The notes under the pieces are model-generated. The model saw only the letters and a program-made list of their open reading frames with translations, was not told the DNA's origin and ran no database searches. A program made the position numbers and the translations under genes. DNA of 64,000 nt from NCBI GenBank assembly GCA_036504595.1, contig DASXUX010000067.1, positions 248,001-312,000 of the forward strand, written 5' to 3'. Position 1 is the first letter of the stretch. Each line of letters opens with the position of its first letter. Below, piece after piece: positions 27,248-36,062 of this stretch. This DNA is from DASXUX01 sp036504595. GTDB taxonomy: Bacteria; Planctomycetota; SZUA-567; H5-PLA8.

Positions 27248-28240
27248 ATGCCAATCACAACCGCTGAACAACTCATGGGAATGACCTCCGCGTTCCAGGC
27301 GCCCTGCGTCATCGGCGCCGCAGCGGAACTCGACGTCTTTACCAAAATCGGCGCGAAGGCCCTGACCGCGTACGAGATCGCCAACAAACTGCGCGCCGAC
27401 CTGCGCGGGACCACGGCGCTGCTGGACGCGCTGGTCGCGCTGGAGGTGCTCATAAAGGAGGGCGACAAGTACCGCGTGCCGCCCGAAATCCTGAAGCTGC
27501 TGACCGAGAAGAACCGCGAGAACATGCTCTCGATGGCGCGCCACCAGATGAACTGCCTGCGCGGCTGGGCCGAACTGGCCAAGGTAGTGAAGAAAGGCGT
27601 GCCGGCCAAGCGCCGGGCGAGCATTCGCGGCGCAAAAAGAGACCGCGCGGCGTTTCTGGAAGCCATGGACAACATTTCAGCTCCCGCTGCGCCGGTCCTG
27701 GTCGGCAAACTCTTGCCGCTCTCCTTTAAGCACCTGCTCGACGTCGGCGGCGCGTCGGGCACGTGGACGGCAGCATTTTTGAACGCCGTCCCTGACTCAA
27801 AGGCAACTCTCTTCGACTTGCCCGACGCAATTCCGCACGCGGAGAAACGCTTGAGCGCGCTGGGCCTGAAAGATCGCGTGACGCTCGTCGCCGGCGATTT
27901 CTATATGGACACGCTGCCCGCCGGCGCCGACCTGGTCTGGCTGGGCGCCATCATTCATCAGAACTCCCGCCAGCAGAACCGCGAGCTGTTCGCGAAGTGC
28001 TTTGCGGCCTGCAGCAGCGGCGGCCGCATACTCATCCGCGACATTGTCATGGAACCCGGCAAAACCGCGCCCAAAGGCGGCGCAATGTTCGCCATCAACA
28101 TGCTCGTTCACACGCCGCACGGCGGCACCTTTACGCTCGCCGAAATGGACGAGGACCTCCGCGCCGCCGGCTTCGGCCCCGCTAGACAGATCGTCTTCGA
28201 TCCATGGATGAATTCAGTCGTCGAGGCGGTCAAGCCGTAG
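27248..28240 (+). CDS. SAM-dependent O-methyltransferase (dimerisation-domain type)
   Basis: 330 residues. The N-terminal winged-helix dimerisation domain (about 10-100: AAELDVFTKIGAKALTAYEIANKL) is followed by a Rossmann methyltransferase domain with LLDVGGASGTWTAAF at about 164 as the SAM-binding motif I, then ATLFDLP, RVTLVAGDFY and GGRILIRDIVMEP. The architecture is that of plant-type and hydroxyneurosporene/hydroxyindole O-methyltransferases acting on small molecules. The usual catalytic His is plausibly in WLGAIIHQNS (family LxxVLHDW). Substrate unknown; the gene stands alone with no pathway genes nearby. Confidence 0.85.
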   Translation: MPITTAEQLMGMTSAFQAPCVIGAAAELDVFTKIGAKALTAYEIANKLRADLRGTTALLDALVALEVLIKEGDKYRVPPEILKLLTEKNRENMLSMARHQMNCLRGWAELAKVVKKGVPAKRRASIRGAKRDRAAFLEAMDNISAPAAPVLVGKLLPLSFKHLLDVGGASGTWTAAFLNAVPDSKATLFDLPDAIPHAEKRLSALGLKDRVTLVAGDFYMDTLPAGADLVWLGAIIHQNSRQQNRELFAKCFAACSSGGRILIRDIVMEPGKTAPKGGAMFAINMLVHTPHGGTFTLAEMDEDLRAAGFGPARQIVFDPWMNSVVEAVKP

Positions 28241-28249
28241 ATAGCTCCT

Positions 28250-28348
28250 TCAACGCAGAGACGCGGAGACGCAGAGACAACGCTGAGAGAAAAGCAGGTT
28301 AACTCTCTGCGTCCCTCGGCGTCACCTCCGCGTCTCCGCGCTGAAAAC
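28250..28348. repeat. Palindromic CAACGCAGAGACGCGGAG repeat pair
   Basis: Left arm (28250-28293, CAACGCAGAGACGCGGAGAC...) and right arm (28302-28347, CTCTGCGTCCCTCGG...CCGCGTCTCCGCGCTG) are near-complementary over about 40 bases, giving a long hairpin after the methyltransferase stop. Confidence 0.8.
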
Positions 28349-28432
28349 AAGCTTTCGATTTTCGAATTTTCTTCCGCAACGCGGCTGCTATCGTTACGTC
28401 AAGTCATAGGAATGTGCTGAAGGGGAATCCGG

Positions 28433-29602
28433 ATGAGGCTGAATCTGCGGCTATTCGTCGCATGCTGTGTTCTGGCTGGCGCCGCGCGCGCGGACAACAA
28501 CGATGCTCAAAAGCTCAAAGACGAAGCGCTCGAAATCTTGAAGGCAAACGCCCACTCGCAGGCCACGCCGGCGCAGTATGCGCTCTGCATTTATAAGCTC
28601 GAACAGGCGCAGGCCATGCTTGAAAAAGCAAAGGACGACAACAGCTCGCTGGCGCAGGAAGTCTCTTCGTCCCTGTTCTGGGCGCGGCGGTTTTCGAATC
28701 TTCAAATCTTGAAGGAGCTCGATAAGCTCCGCGCCGGCGCGCCCGCGCCAAAGGTGCCCGAGCCGAGCGCTCCGAAGAAAAAGACCGATGACGATGATGC
28801 TCCGCCGCCCACGCTGGCTCTGGCGCAAAAAGCGTATCAAGCGGCCGAACAGTTCGAAAAGTCCCACGGCGGCGACGACTACGCCATCGCGCTCCGCTGG
28901 TTCCAGATGGCCAACGAACACAACGGCACCGATTTCGCGCTAAAGGCCCTCGACCGCGCGCGAAAAGCCCAGGCGCGTTTTGCCGCAAAAGGCGCTCAGC
29001 CCGCGACGCCAGCCGCCGACACGCCGGAATTGAAGCTCTGCGCCGAGGCGGCTGAGCTGGCGAAGCAGGAGAAGTACGAGGAGTCGTTCGCGATCTACAA
29101 AACGTCTCTGAAGATGAAAGAGACGATCGACGCCCACCGCGGGCTGGCTCACGCGTATTTCATGCGCGCGCAGCAGATGAAGGACGAACTGACGCCCGAA
29201 TGCGTCGCCGCCGAAACGGCATGGCGCGAAGCGCGCGCCGGCGCGATGGAAACGGTTCGCACGCTCTCTGGCATGAAGAAAAGGCTGAACCCGAACTATC
29301 CGCCGCTGGTCGAAGCGAACAAGAAGATCGCCGCCCTTCAGGCGAAAATCAAAACCGCGTTGACCAACTACGACCACGCGCAGGACGAATTCGGCGCGGT
29401 CTTGCGGCTGGCTCCTGGCAAAAAGGATCTGGATGCCGCCGGCCACCAGGCGCTGTGCGTGACGGTGCGTACCGACGCAAGCGTTCGCGCGCGCGGCCGG
29501 CAGATGGTGGCCAGCTTTCTGCAAGAGTATTCGCCGGCCAACGACTTGGAGCGCTCGCTGTACGAGTTCTGCAAATCGGAGCTGGCGCGGATGAGCAAGT
29601 GA
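28433..29602 (+). CDS. Secreted helical repeat protein, paralog 1
   Basis: 389 residues; signal peptide MRLNLRLFVACCVLAGAARA; GAAGGGGAATCC ribosome site. The mature protein is almost wholly helical with TPR-like pairs: EALEILKANAHSQATPAQYALCIYKLEQAQ, SLFWARRFSNLQILKELDKLR, DYAIALRWFQMANEHNGTDFALKALDRARKAQ and AHAYFMRAQQMKDEL. A charged Pro-rich linker at about 105-125 contains DDDD. It has the same length and order of blocks as the next gene, so the two arose by tandem duplication. It probably acts as an exported scaffold or binding protein; no enzyme motif is seen. Confidence 0.72.
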   Translation: MRLNLRLFVACCVLAGAARADNNDAQKLKDEALEILKANAHSQATPAQYALCIYKLEQAQAMLEKAKDDNSSLAQEVSSSLFWARRFSNLQILKELDKLRAGAPAPKVPEPSAPKKKTDDDDAPPPTLALAQKAYQAAEQFEKSHGGDDYAIALRWFQMANEHNGTDFALKALDRARKAQARFAAKGAQPATPAADTPELKLCAEAAELAKQEKYEESFAIYKTSLKMKETIDAHRGLAHAYFMRAQQMKDELTPECVAAETAWREARAGAMETVRTLSGMKKRLNPNYPPLVEANKKIAALQAKIKTALTNYDHAQDEFGAVLRLAPGKKDLDAAGHQALCVTVRTDASVRARGRQMVASFLQEYSPANDLERSLYEFCKSELARMSK

Positions 29603-29661
29603 GGCAGAAGTCTGGTGTCTGGAGTCTGGAGTCCAAGGTCGCTGCGGCGTCAGGTGAGGAT

Positions 29662-30831
29662 ATGCGGAATCGTACGGCGTTCTTGTTGTGTGTCTCGCTC
29701 GGCTTCTGCTGGGTTTTGGCGGGCAATGAGGCGCACGAGGAAGTCTTGGCTTTGAAGCAGGAAGCCCTCGAGATCCTGAAGGCTAACGCCAACCGTCAAG
29801 CCACGCCGGAACAGTACGCGATGTGCATCCTGAAACTTGAGCGCGCGCAGGCGCTGCTGGAGGCCGACGGCGACAACTCCAGCGATCTGGCGCGCGAAGT
29901 CGGCGCGTCGCTGTTCTGGGCGCGGCGGTTCTCGAACGTGCAGGTGATTGCGGCGCTGCAGAAGCTTCGGGCGAGCCAGCCGGCGCTTCCCACCAAGACC
30001 GCTTCGGTCGCCGCGGAAAAGCCTCCCGAAAACGAGACCCCCGAGATGCGGCGCAACCGGTTGGCCGACGAAGCCCTGGCCGAGACCGAAAAGTACGTGA
30101 AGAAGAAGAAGGAGGATGACTACGCGGTCGCGCTGGCATGGTTCAAGCTGGCCGGCGAGCATCCCGGAACGGACGTGGCGTTTAAGGCGCTGGACCTGGC
30201 GCGGAAAGCTCAACTGCGCTTTGCCGGCAAGTCTGCGTTCGGGGAAGAGAACCTGTCCGGTTCGGCGGAATTGGAGCTGATCAAACAAGGCGACAAGCTG
30301 GCGCTGGAGGAGAAACTGGACGGCGCGATGGAGCTCTACCAGCAGTCTCTGAAGCTCAAAGACACGATGCTCGGCCACCGCAAGCTGGCCACGGTGCACT
30401 TCAAGCGCGCGCAGCAGATCAAGGACGAGTTGAAGCCGAAGTTCGATGCCAGCGCCGTGGAGTACCAGAAGGCGTACGCGGCCTCGTGGATCAAGACGGG
30501 GTTCGGGAAGGCGTTCGAACCGAATTCCGCCGCGATGGGGAAGTGGAAGCGCGATTTTGCGGAGCTTCAAAAAGAAGCCGACAAGGCGAACCGCGCCTTT
30601 CAGGCCGCCGAGCAGGAGTTCAACACGGCGCTGAAGCTTGCCCCCGGACAAAAGGATTTTGAATCGGCCGGATACGTGGGCTTGTGCATCGGCGTGCGGC
30701 CGTTCTTTCGGATGAAGGGAATCGACACGATCAGCGCGTTCCTGAAGAACTATACTCCGGAAAATGACGTGCAGCGCTGCCTGTATGAGTTCTGCAAGAC
30801 AGAGGCCGACCGGTTGCGCAAAGGGGGATGA
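29662..30831 (+). CDS. Secreted helical repeat protein, paralog 2
   Basis: 389 residues from ATG 29662, with GGTGAGGA just upstream and a signal peptide (MRNRTAFLLCVSLGFCWVLAG). Conserved blocks shared with the upstream paralog include EALEILKANAN, QATPEQYAMCI, SLFWARRFSN, DYAVALAWFKLAGEHPGTD and RAQQIKDELK. The C-terminal region (AAEQEFNTALKLAPGQKDF, FLKNYTPENDVQRCLYEFCK) is also shared. A longer open frame runs upstream inside the first paralog but lacks coding character. The two are separated by a 59-bp spacer containing TCTGGAGTCTGGAGTC words. Function unknown; TPR-like scaffold is the best description. Confidence 0.72.
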   Translation: MRNRTAFLLCVSLGFCWVLAGNEAHEEVLALKQEALEILKANANRQATPEQYAMCILKLERAQALLEADGDNSSDLAREVGASLFWARRFSNVQVIAALQKLRASQPALPTKTASVAAEKPPENETPEMRRNRLADEALAETEKYVKKKKEDDYAVALAWFKLAGEHPGTDVAFKALDLARKAQLRFAGKSAFGEENLSGSAELELIKQGDKLALEEKLDGAMELYQQSLKLKDTMLGHRKLATVHFKRAQQIKDELKPKFDASAVEYQKAYAASWIKTGFGKAFEPNSAAMGKWKRDFAELQKEADKANRAFQAAEQEFNTALKLAPGQKDFESAGYVGLCIGVRPFFRMKGIDTISAFLKNYTPENDVQRCLYEFCKTEADRLRKGG

Positions 30832-30915
30832 TTCATTTTAGATTTTGAATTGCCGATTTTGGATTCGGCGTCACGAGCAACAAATCTAAAATCTAAAATC
30901 GTGAAAGGAGGGGCG

Positions 30916-31410
30916 ATGGATGCCATAGAAGCTCTCAAAACCAGGCGCAGTGTACGGACCTACAAGAGCGATCCCGTGCCGCGCAAGATGCTCGATGAAA
31001 TCGTCGATTGCGGGCGGCTCGCGGCGAGCGCTCGGAATGTGCAGCCGTGGGAGTTCGTGGTCGTGACCGATGCGGCCATGCGCCAGAAGGTTGCCCAAGC
31101 GACTGAAGCCAACGGCGCGTTCATCTCTCAAGCCCCTGCGTGCATTGTTGTCTTCTGCGATACCACGACGTACTTTCTCGAAGACGGTTCTGCCGCGACG
31201 CAGAACATCCTCGTAGCCGCTCGCGCGATGGGACTGGGGAGCTGCTGGATCGCCGGCGACAAGAAGCCATACGCCGACAAAGTCCGCGAGATTCTGGGCG
31301 TGCCGCCAAAGATGAAACTGATTGCTCTGGTGGCTCTGGGTTATACGAATGAGACGCCCGCGCCGCTGAAACGCGCGTTGAAAGAAGTGGTGCATTGGGA
31401 GAAGTGGTGA
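30916..31410 (+). CDS. Nitroreductase-family FMN oxidoreductase
   Basis: 164 residues from ATG 30916, preceded by an excellent AAAGGAGG. The N-terminus has the FMN-binding signature MDAIEALKTRRSVRTYKSDPV and AASARNVQPWEFVVV. The C-terminal half has SAATQNILVAARAMGLGSCWI and LVALGYTNETPAP. The family reduces nitro groups, quinones or flavins with NAD(P)H. At 164 residues it is one of the short members. An inverted TTTTAGATTTTG / CAAATCTAAAATC repeat lies just upstream (30835-30902). Physiological substrate unknown. Confidence 0.9.
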   Translation: MDAIEALKTRRSVRTYKSDPVPRKMLDEIVDCGRLAASARNVQPWEFVVVTDAAMRQKVAQATEANGAFISQAPACIVVFCDTTTYFLEDGSAATQNILVAARAMGLGSCWIAGDKKPYADKVREILGVPPKMKLIALVALGYTNETPAPLKRALKEVVHWEKW

Positions 31411-31628
31411 GTGGTACTTGGTGAGTGGTGGAGTGGTCAGTGGTCAGTGGTCAGTGGTTCCTCGTTTGTGGTGGTCTGACGTGTTGAGTGGCCGGCCTTA
31501 AGCGCTTCATCGTTCCTGCCGTTCAGCGCCGGAGGCGCGATACACGGGTAGCCCACGGCGCAAGCCGTGGGGATAGACGCATTGAATGTTCTCGGAGCCC
31601 CGGACGGGGCGACACAACGACGGGATGA
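31411..31628. repeat. Mixed short repeats: GTCAGTGGTCAGTGG run and CCCACGGCGCAAGCCGTGGGG hairpin
   Basis: 31411-31460 is a run of GGTCAGTGGTCAGTGG words. 31541-31565 holds a GCCCACGGCGCAAGCCGTGGGG hairpin. 31597-31622 reads GAGCCCCGGACGGGGCGAC, another hairpin. No gene is seen. Confidence 0.65.
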
Positions 31629-32414
31629 ATGATGCTTTCTTTTGTGCGCGCCATCGGTGGATCTTGCTTGGCTGTTTGCATGAGCATGCTCGCCGCGGAC
31701 GCTCCGGCGCGGCAAAACGAGGCCCCGACCGCCGAGGTGCTCAAGCTCCTTAAGGATGAGGACTCCTGTAAGGCGATCGAATTCATCCAGAGTCTGGGGG
31801 AACCAGCCAAGGTCGCTGAAGCGTACTCCAATCTGGTTCAAGGGCTGTATGAGAAGAAGAACGTCGCGGCGATGATCACGATCGGCCGCGCGGGCGTGCA
31901 GTTTTGCCTGACGATCGCGCAGCAGCTCGCGAAATCGGACGAGAAGAAGTCGGCGTGGTTCCGCCAGAACGCCCAAGTCATGTCCTTCAATCTGGCGGCC
32001 AATTGCTGGCCCGGCTGGGGCGAAGAGGGAATTGTGCTGAGTCCCGCCGACCTTGCGTTCGGTTTCGACATGGCGCGGCTGGATTTGCGGCTGGCGACGG
32101 AGATGAAGTATCCGCTGCTCAAGCTGTCGAATTCGAATTGGATCGCGGGCGCGCACTGCATGGCGGCCGGCAAGTACGCCGACGCCCTCGCGTGGTTTGG
32201 AAAATCGCGCCAGCACGCCGAGGAGGCCAAAGCCGCCGATCAGGCCGAGATGGTGAAAGGCTACGCCGGCATTACCGAAATTCTTGCCGGCAAAGAAGAG
32301 GGCAAGGCGCACTTCGCGGCGGCGCTGGAAAAACTGAAGGCGAGCAAGGGCGAGGACGCGAAGTTTTTTGCCGATCAGATTCAGAGTGTGCTGAAGGTGT
32401 TCACGGGAAAGTGA
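31629..32414 (+). CDS. Secreted helical protein of unknown function
   Basis: 261 residues; signal peptide MMLSFVRAIGGSCLAVCMSMLAADA. The rest is helical: EVLKLLKDEDSCKAIEFIQSL, EAYSNLVQGLYEKKNVAAMITIG, and a C-terminal pair GKYADALAWFGKSRQHAEEAK and AHFAAALEKLKASKGEDAKFF with TPR-like periodicity. It is similar in style to the two 389-residue paralogs upstream but not evidently homologous. No catalytic motif. The start is supported by the signal peptide rather than by a good ribosome site. Confidence 0.65.
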   Translation: MMLSFVRAIGGSCLAVCMSMLAADAPARQNEAPTAEVLKLLKDEDSCKAIEFIQSLGEPAKVAEAYSNLVQGLYEKKNVAAMITIGRAGVQFCLTIAQQLAKSDEKKSAWFRQNAQVMSFNLAANCWPGWGEEGIVLSPADLAFGFDMARLDLRLATEMKYPLLKLSNSNWIAGAHCMAAGKYADALAWFGKSRQHAEEAKAADQAEMVKGYAGITEILAGKEEGKAHFAAALEKLKASKGEDAKFFADQIQSVLKVFTGK

Positions 32415-32500
32415 GGGGTATCGGGTAAAGAGTATGGGGTATAGGGTAAGGCCTGCATCGGGCCTTCACCATACCCCATACCCCATACCCCATACCCACT
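32415..32500. repeat. Quasi-palindromic GTATGGGGTATAGGG / CATACCCCATACCCC repeat
   Basis: Second copy of the family at 20234-20332, with AAGGCCTGCATCGGGCCTT as the central hairpin. Confidence 0.8.
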
Positions 32501-32516
32501 AATGAGGAGGGGGCAA

Positions 32517-33473
32517 ATGTTTCAACGAATGGCTGGCGTTCTGGCGATGGTTTTCATCGCGACGGCTTGCTGGGCGGGGGATGCGGAGGCCATCAAGCAC
32601 CGCATGATCGTGTACGACGAAGGGCGCGGGATGCTGCACTACATCAACGAACGCGATGACAGCAAAGACTGGGACTTGCAGCTTCCCAAGGCGATCCGCG
32701 ACTTCCAGCTCGTCGGCAACAAGCAGTTCATCATCGCGCAAGGGTTCGGCTATTCGGTTTACGATCTGGAAACGCGCAAGCTGGTTGAAGATGTCAAGCC
32801 GGCTGGCGTGGGCGGCGTGATGTCGGCTCGCCGGCGCGCGGACGGTGCGACGATTCTCGGCGCTAACGCGAAGGAAGGCATCACCATTTACGAAGTGGAC
32901 AAGAAGAACGCTCTGGTTCGCAAGATGGTGTTTCCGGAGCTCAAAACGCTGCGCATGATCCGCCTCACCGCCGACGGCAACGTGATGATTGCCGAAGAGG
33001 GCGGGATCGCGGAAGTTGCCTTTGACGCTCAAGCGCCCAGCGGCGGGAAGATCGTGAAGCGCATCAAGCAGCCGGCCGGCCGAAACTCCTTTATGGCGCT
33101 CAAGCGCGGCGACGGATATTTGGATTCGGCGGGCTTCGCAAAAGCGCTCTTTGAATTCGACGCCGAGGGGAAGGTCAAGCAGGAGTTTTCCGTCAAGGAA
33201 CCGCCAGCGGGCGTGACGTTCCTGTTCTATGCGGGATTCCAGGTGCTGAAGAACGGGAACATCGTCGTCTGCAACTGGACCGGCCACGGCCCGGAAGACG
33301 GCGCGAAAGGCTGGCAACTTGTGGAGTTCGCGCCGGATGACAAGCTGCTGTGGCACTGGCACGACGCCAAACGCGCGAGCACGCTGGTCAACATCGCCGT
33401 GCTCGACGATCTGGACGAGAACAAATATCTGGACGATTCCAGCGGAGTTTTGAAGGAAAGCGAAGTGAAGTGA
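32517..33473 (+). CDS. Exported beta-propeller-like protein
   Basis: 318 residues from ATG 32517, with GAGGAGGGGG immediately upstream. Signal peptide MFQRMAGVLAMVFIATACWAGDA. Repeating four-stranded units of about 40 residues follow (HRMIVYDEGRGMLHYI, GNKQFIIAQGFGYSVYDLET, GATILGANAKEGITIYEVD, RMIRLTADGNVMIAEEGG, VLKNGNIVVCNWTG, EFAPDDKLLWHWHD), the pattern of a six-bladed propeller similar to arylsulfotransferase/SMP-30-like or PQQ-type folds. It could bind a ligand or act as a lactonase, but no metal site is obvious. Alone between repeat-rich gaps. Confidence 0.68.
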   Translation: MFQRMAGVLAMVFIATACWAGDAEAIKHRMIVYDEGRGMLHYINERDDSKDWDLQLPKAIRDFQLVGNKQFIIAQGFGYSVYDLETRKLVEDVKPAGVGGVMSARRRADGATILGANAKEGITIYEVDKKNALVRKMVFPELKTLRMIRLTADGNVMIAEEGGIAEVAFDAQAPSGGKIVKRIKQPAGRNSFMALKRGDGYLDSAGFAKALFEFDAEGKVKQEFSVKEPPAGVTFLFYAGFQVLKNGNIVVCNWTGHGPEDGAKGWQLVEFAPDDKLLWHWHDAKRASTLVNIAVLDDLDENKYLDDSSGVLKESEVK

Positions 33474-33959
33474 TTGGTGGCCTGGTGTCTGGTGGTCTCG
33501 CTCGCGGCTCATAGTTGATGGTTCACGGTTGCCAGTTCGTGCGGCGCGCGAGCGGGGAAAGCGGCGGAGCCCATCAGAACCGCGACCGTAAGGGAGCGGC
33601 GGCAAAGCGCCGAAGGCGCGACGGTAGCCCCACGCAATCCTCGCGGGACGCGAGGATTGCCAAGCTCAACAGCCACTGGCGGACCTGCTGCGGCTGTGCG
33701 TCATCGCCTCAATATGGAAAAGTTAAAATATCGCCCAAAAACCTATCTTGGAGTTGGAGGTCAAGATCCCAGTGGCGCGCAACCAGTTGGCGGTTTGTAA
33801 ACGAAAAATCCGCAACTCAACAGTTGCACCATGCGTACTTGCAGCTAAGCTGCCGTTCATTACGTCTAGGTCATTAGGTCAATTTGCAGGTTGAGCCGTT
33901 CTGGATGCGCTGCGCCTCGTGCAGACGCTCTGACGCTCGCGCCGAGGAGGAATACGGTT
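33474..33959. other. Intergenic region (486 bp): dispersed repeats then a lower-GC upstream region
   Basis: 33474-33540 carries TGGTGTCTGGTGG words. 33577-33625 is the CAGAACCGCGACCGTAAGG element ending in an AGCGCCGAAGGCGC hairpin. 33634-33660 is a perfect 12-bp hairpin (GCAATCCTCGCG-GGA-CGCGAGGATTGC). From about 33700 the DNA is less GC-rich and probably holds the promoter of the five-gene cluster; I could not pick a confident one. No gene is seen. Confidence 0.6.
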
Positions 33960-35156
33960 ATGGCAATTGTCGAAGAGCCGAAAGATGTTCGCAGTAGTTG
34001 GTTTGTGCATATTGATATGACGTCCATTGTCGTCATCGTCGTCATCGGGATTGTAGCCTTCGTCGCCAAGTCCGAATATGAGAAAGCTTACCGCAACGAA
34101 GTGATCGCCGCTCAGAAGGTCAGAGAAGAGCGCGAGAAAAAGGAAAAGGAGCAGGCTGAGGAACTGGAGAGAATCCAGGCCGCTCGCCGGGAAGAAGAAC
34201 GTGTGCGGGCCGAGGAAGCCAAGACCACAGCCGCTGTCGCCGCTGCTGACGCCGAGAAGAGACGACAGTTGGCCAAAGATGCCGACGAACAACGCCGCAA
34301 GAAGGCTCAGGAAGAGTACCAGAAAACGATCGCCGAACGGCAGGTCCAGGAAGCCGAACTCATCCGGAAACGTAAAGCGGAGACGGAAGGCGATAAAGCT
34401 AAGATTGTCGCTGCAACGCGAGTTTCGTACGAGGCGGCTGACAAGGAGGTCAAGGATTTGGAAACGAGGCTGGCTGCGATGCCAAAGTCCGGCCCGGCCA
34501 CCGCCCCGGAGGTCAATACACCCGAGGCCACGGCCTTAAGGAACAAGATTGCCGGGGCTGAAAAGACCATGGAAAGCCTCCGTTATCAGATCAATGTGCT
34601 GCTAGGGTCTCACGATTCCAACGCCAGAAGCGAGGCCAAAGAGGCCAGAAAGGAAAAGCGCCCTTTCACCCGCGCCTCGTTCGGCGGGCTGACCCCTAAC
34701 GAGCAAGAGGTTGCGAACCAGCTTAACAACAAAATGGAGGCTGCCGAGAAGGAAGCTGCCGAGGGCAGGCAAAGGCTGAGCGTCTTGACGCGGAAGCCTG
34801 ATGAGGATCCGAGTCTGGAGATTCAGCGCAACAACCTCCTGGCGCAGATAGCCATTGCAAAACAAAAGCGTGACGGGTATGCCGAGGAACTGCGGCAGCG
34901 GGGAGAACCCCTCGTCAAGGTGGCGGACAATACAAAGAGCACGGCAGACAGCAAGACACCCGAATCGAAAGCTGCCCAAAAAACGGCGAGCAGCGAACCG
35001 TCTGATGCGCCGAAGACCGTGTACACTCTGAAAGATGGCAAGCGCATCGTCGCGGTGAAAACCGTGGATGCCGGCGACGTGGTGACCGTGAAGACCGAGG
35101 AAGGGAAGTTCATGACGATTGAGAAGAACGATATCGAGAAGACGGAGAAGCGGTAG
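33960..35156 (+). CDS. Membrane coiled-coil paralog 1 of 5
   Basis: 398 residues from ATG 33960, after GAGGAGGAAT. Short N-terminus, then the cluster signature WFVHIDMT directly before one transmembrane helix (about 22-40). Next comes a very long charged coiled coil (about 45-140: REEREKKEKEQAEELERIQ), a helix with YEAADKEVKDLETRLA, the conserved RDGYAEELRQRGEP block at about 318-331, a Ser/Thr/Lys linker, and the C-terminal module TVYTLKDGKRIVAVKTVDAG-DVVTVKTEEG-KFMTIEKNDIEKTE. The layout recalls TolA: anchor, long helix, small C-terminal domain. No enzyme motif. It heads a run of five same-strand paralogs, so it is probably part of an oligomeric envelope structure; function unknown. Confidence 0.75.
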   Translation: MAIVEEPKDVRSSWFVHIDMTSIVVIVVIGIVAFVAKSEYEKAYRNEVIAAQKVREEREKKEKEQAEELERIQAARREEERVRAEEAKTTAAVAAADAEKRRQLAKDADEQRRKKAQEEYQKTIAERQVQEAELIRKRKAETEGDKAKIVAATRVSYEAADKEVKDLETRLAAMPKSGPATAPEVNTPEATALRNKIAGAEKTMESLRYQINVLLGSHDSNARSEAKEARKEKRPFTRASFGGLTPNEQEVANQLNNKMEAAEKEAAEGRQRLSVLTRKPDEDPSLEIQRNNLLAQIAIAKQKRDGYAEELRQRGEPLVKVADNTKSTADSKTPESKAAQKTASSEPSDAPKTVYTLKDGKRIVAVKTVDAGDVVTVKTEEGKFMTIEKNDIEKTEKR

Positions 35157-35220
35157 GCGCGCTTGGTGACTGGTGGTTTGGGACTCATTTAAGACCACCA
35201 GAGGACTTCAAACACTCCGG

Positions 35221-36048
35221 ATGTCGGGATCTGAAATGGCGGGAAGAGGCTGGTTTGTGCATATCGATATGACGAGCGTGACCATCGTTGCGGTCCTGCT
35301 CGTCGGTGGCTATGTTGCTAAGACGCAGTACGACAAACACCAGACGGCCGAGGCTTTGGCGGTGGAGAAGGAGCGGCTGCGGGAGGAAGCCTGGCTGGCC
35401 GAACAGGCTGCGCTTCGCGAACGCAAACGGACCACACTGCGGGAGACCGAGGAGCTGCTCCGAAAAGAGGCGGCGGCACGCGCCGCAGCCGTGCGCGAGG
35501 AACAGGAGCGGAAACGGCAGGCTGCCGTCGAAGCGGAAAAAGAACGGCGTGCTCGCGTCGAGCGGGACGCGAAGGAGCTCTGGGAACTGAATTCCAAGAC
35601 GGACGAGCAGATCAAGAAGATGTGGGAGGGTGAGACGGAAGCCAAGCGCGCCCAATACATCGCCGTGAGTAAAGAAGCCTATTTGCGCATCGTCCAGGAC
35701 ATGAAAGACACGGAGCGCAAGTTGTTGATGCTCGGCAGTGATCCGGCTCGATCCACAGTTGAAAAGGAACTGAGAGTTTTGCGGGAGCGGCGCGATTCCA
35801 TTGTTGAGGAACTGCGGCAGGGCGGCGTGCCGCCGCCGGATCCCACGCCGCAGCCGAAAATCGCAATGTCCCAGCCGGCGGCTCAGCCGCCGCCCGAAGG
35901 TCCGCAGATAGTCTACGTGCTCAAATCCGGAACGCGCGTGGCTGCAGTCAGGTCGGTCGAAGCCGAGGACGTCATTACGGTAAAGACCCAAGCAGGCAAG
36001 TTCGTGACCATCAACAAGACAGACATTGATCGAACCGAGAAGCCGTAA
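35221..36048 (+). CDS. Membrane coiled-coil paralog 2 of 5
   Basis: 275 residues, the shortest paralog. ATG 35221 is preferred; ATG 35236 is possible, since the conserved part starts at GWFVHIDMT. One transmembrane helix follows (SVTIVAVLLVGGYVA). The coiled coil is Arg/Glu/Ala-rich (EKERLREEAWLAEQAALRERK). The block RDSIVEELRQGGVPPP, a Pro-rich linker, and the C-terminal module IVYVLKSGTRVAAVRSVEA-EDVITVKTQAG-KFVTINKTDIDRTE match the rest of the cluster. It is nearest to paralog 1 in its N-terminal signature. It lies 64 bp after paralog 1 and 14 bp before paralog 3, so it is almost certainly co-transcribed. Confidence 0.73.
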   Translation: MSGSEMAGRGWFVHIDMTSVTIVAVLLVGGYVAKTQYDKHQTAEALAVEKERLREEAWLAEQAALRERKRTTLRETEELLRKEAAARAAAVREEQERKRQAAVEAEKERRARVERDAKELWELNSKTDEQIKKMWEGETEAKRAQYIAVSKEAYLRIVQDMKDTERKLLMLGSDPARSTVEKELRVLRERRDSIVEELRQGGVPPPDPTPQPKIAMSQPAAQPPPEGPQIVYVLKSGTRVAAVRSVEAEDVITVKTQAGKFVTINKTDIDRTEKP

Positions 36049-36062
36049 CGCGAGTCTGAGCC

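Noticed and set aside
29200..29661. Upstream extension of the second 389-residue paralog
   Set aside because: It lies inside the first paralog in another frame; the internal ATG has the ribosome site and signal peptide.
33515..33877. Short open frame in the gap before the five-gene cluster
   Set aside because: Its sequence is mostly dispersed repeat (CCGCGACCGTAAGG, hairpin) with no coding character.
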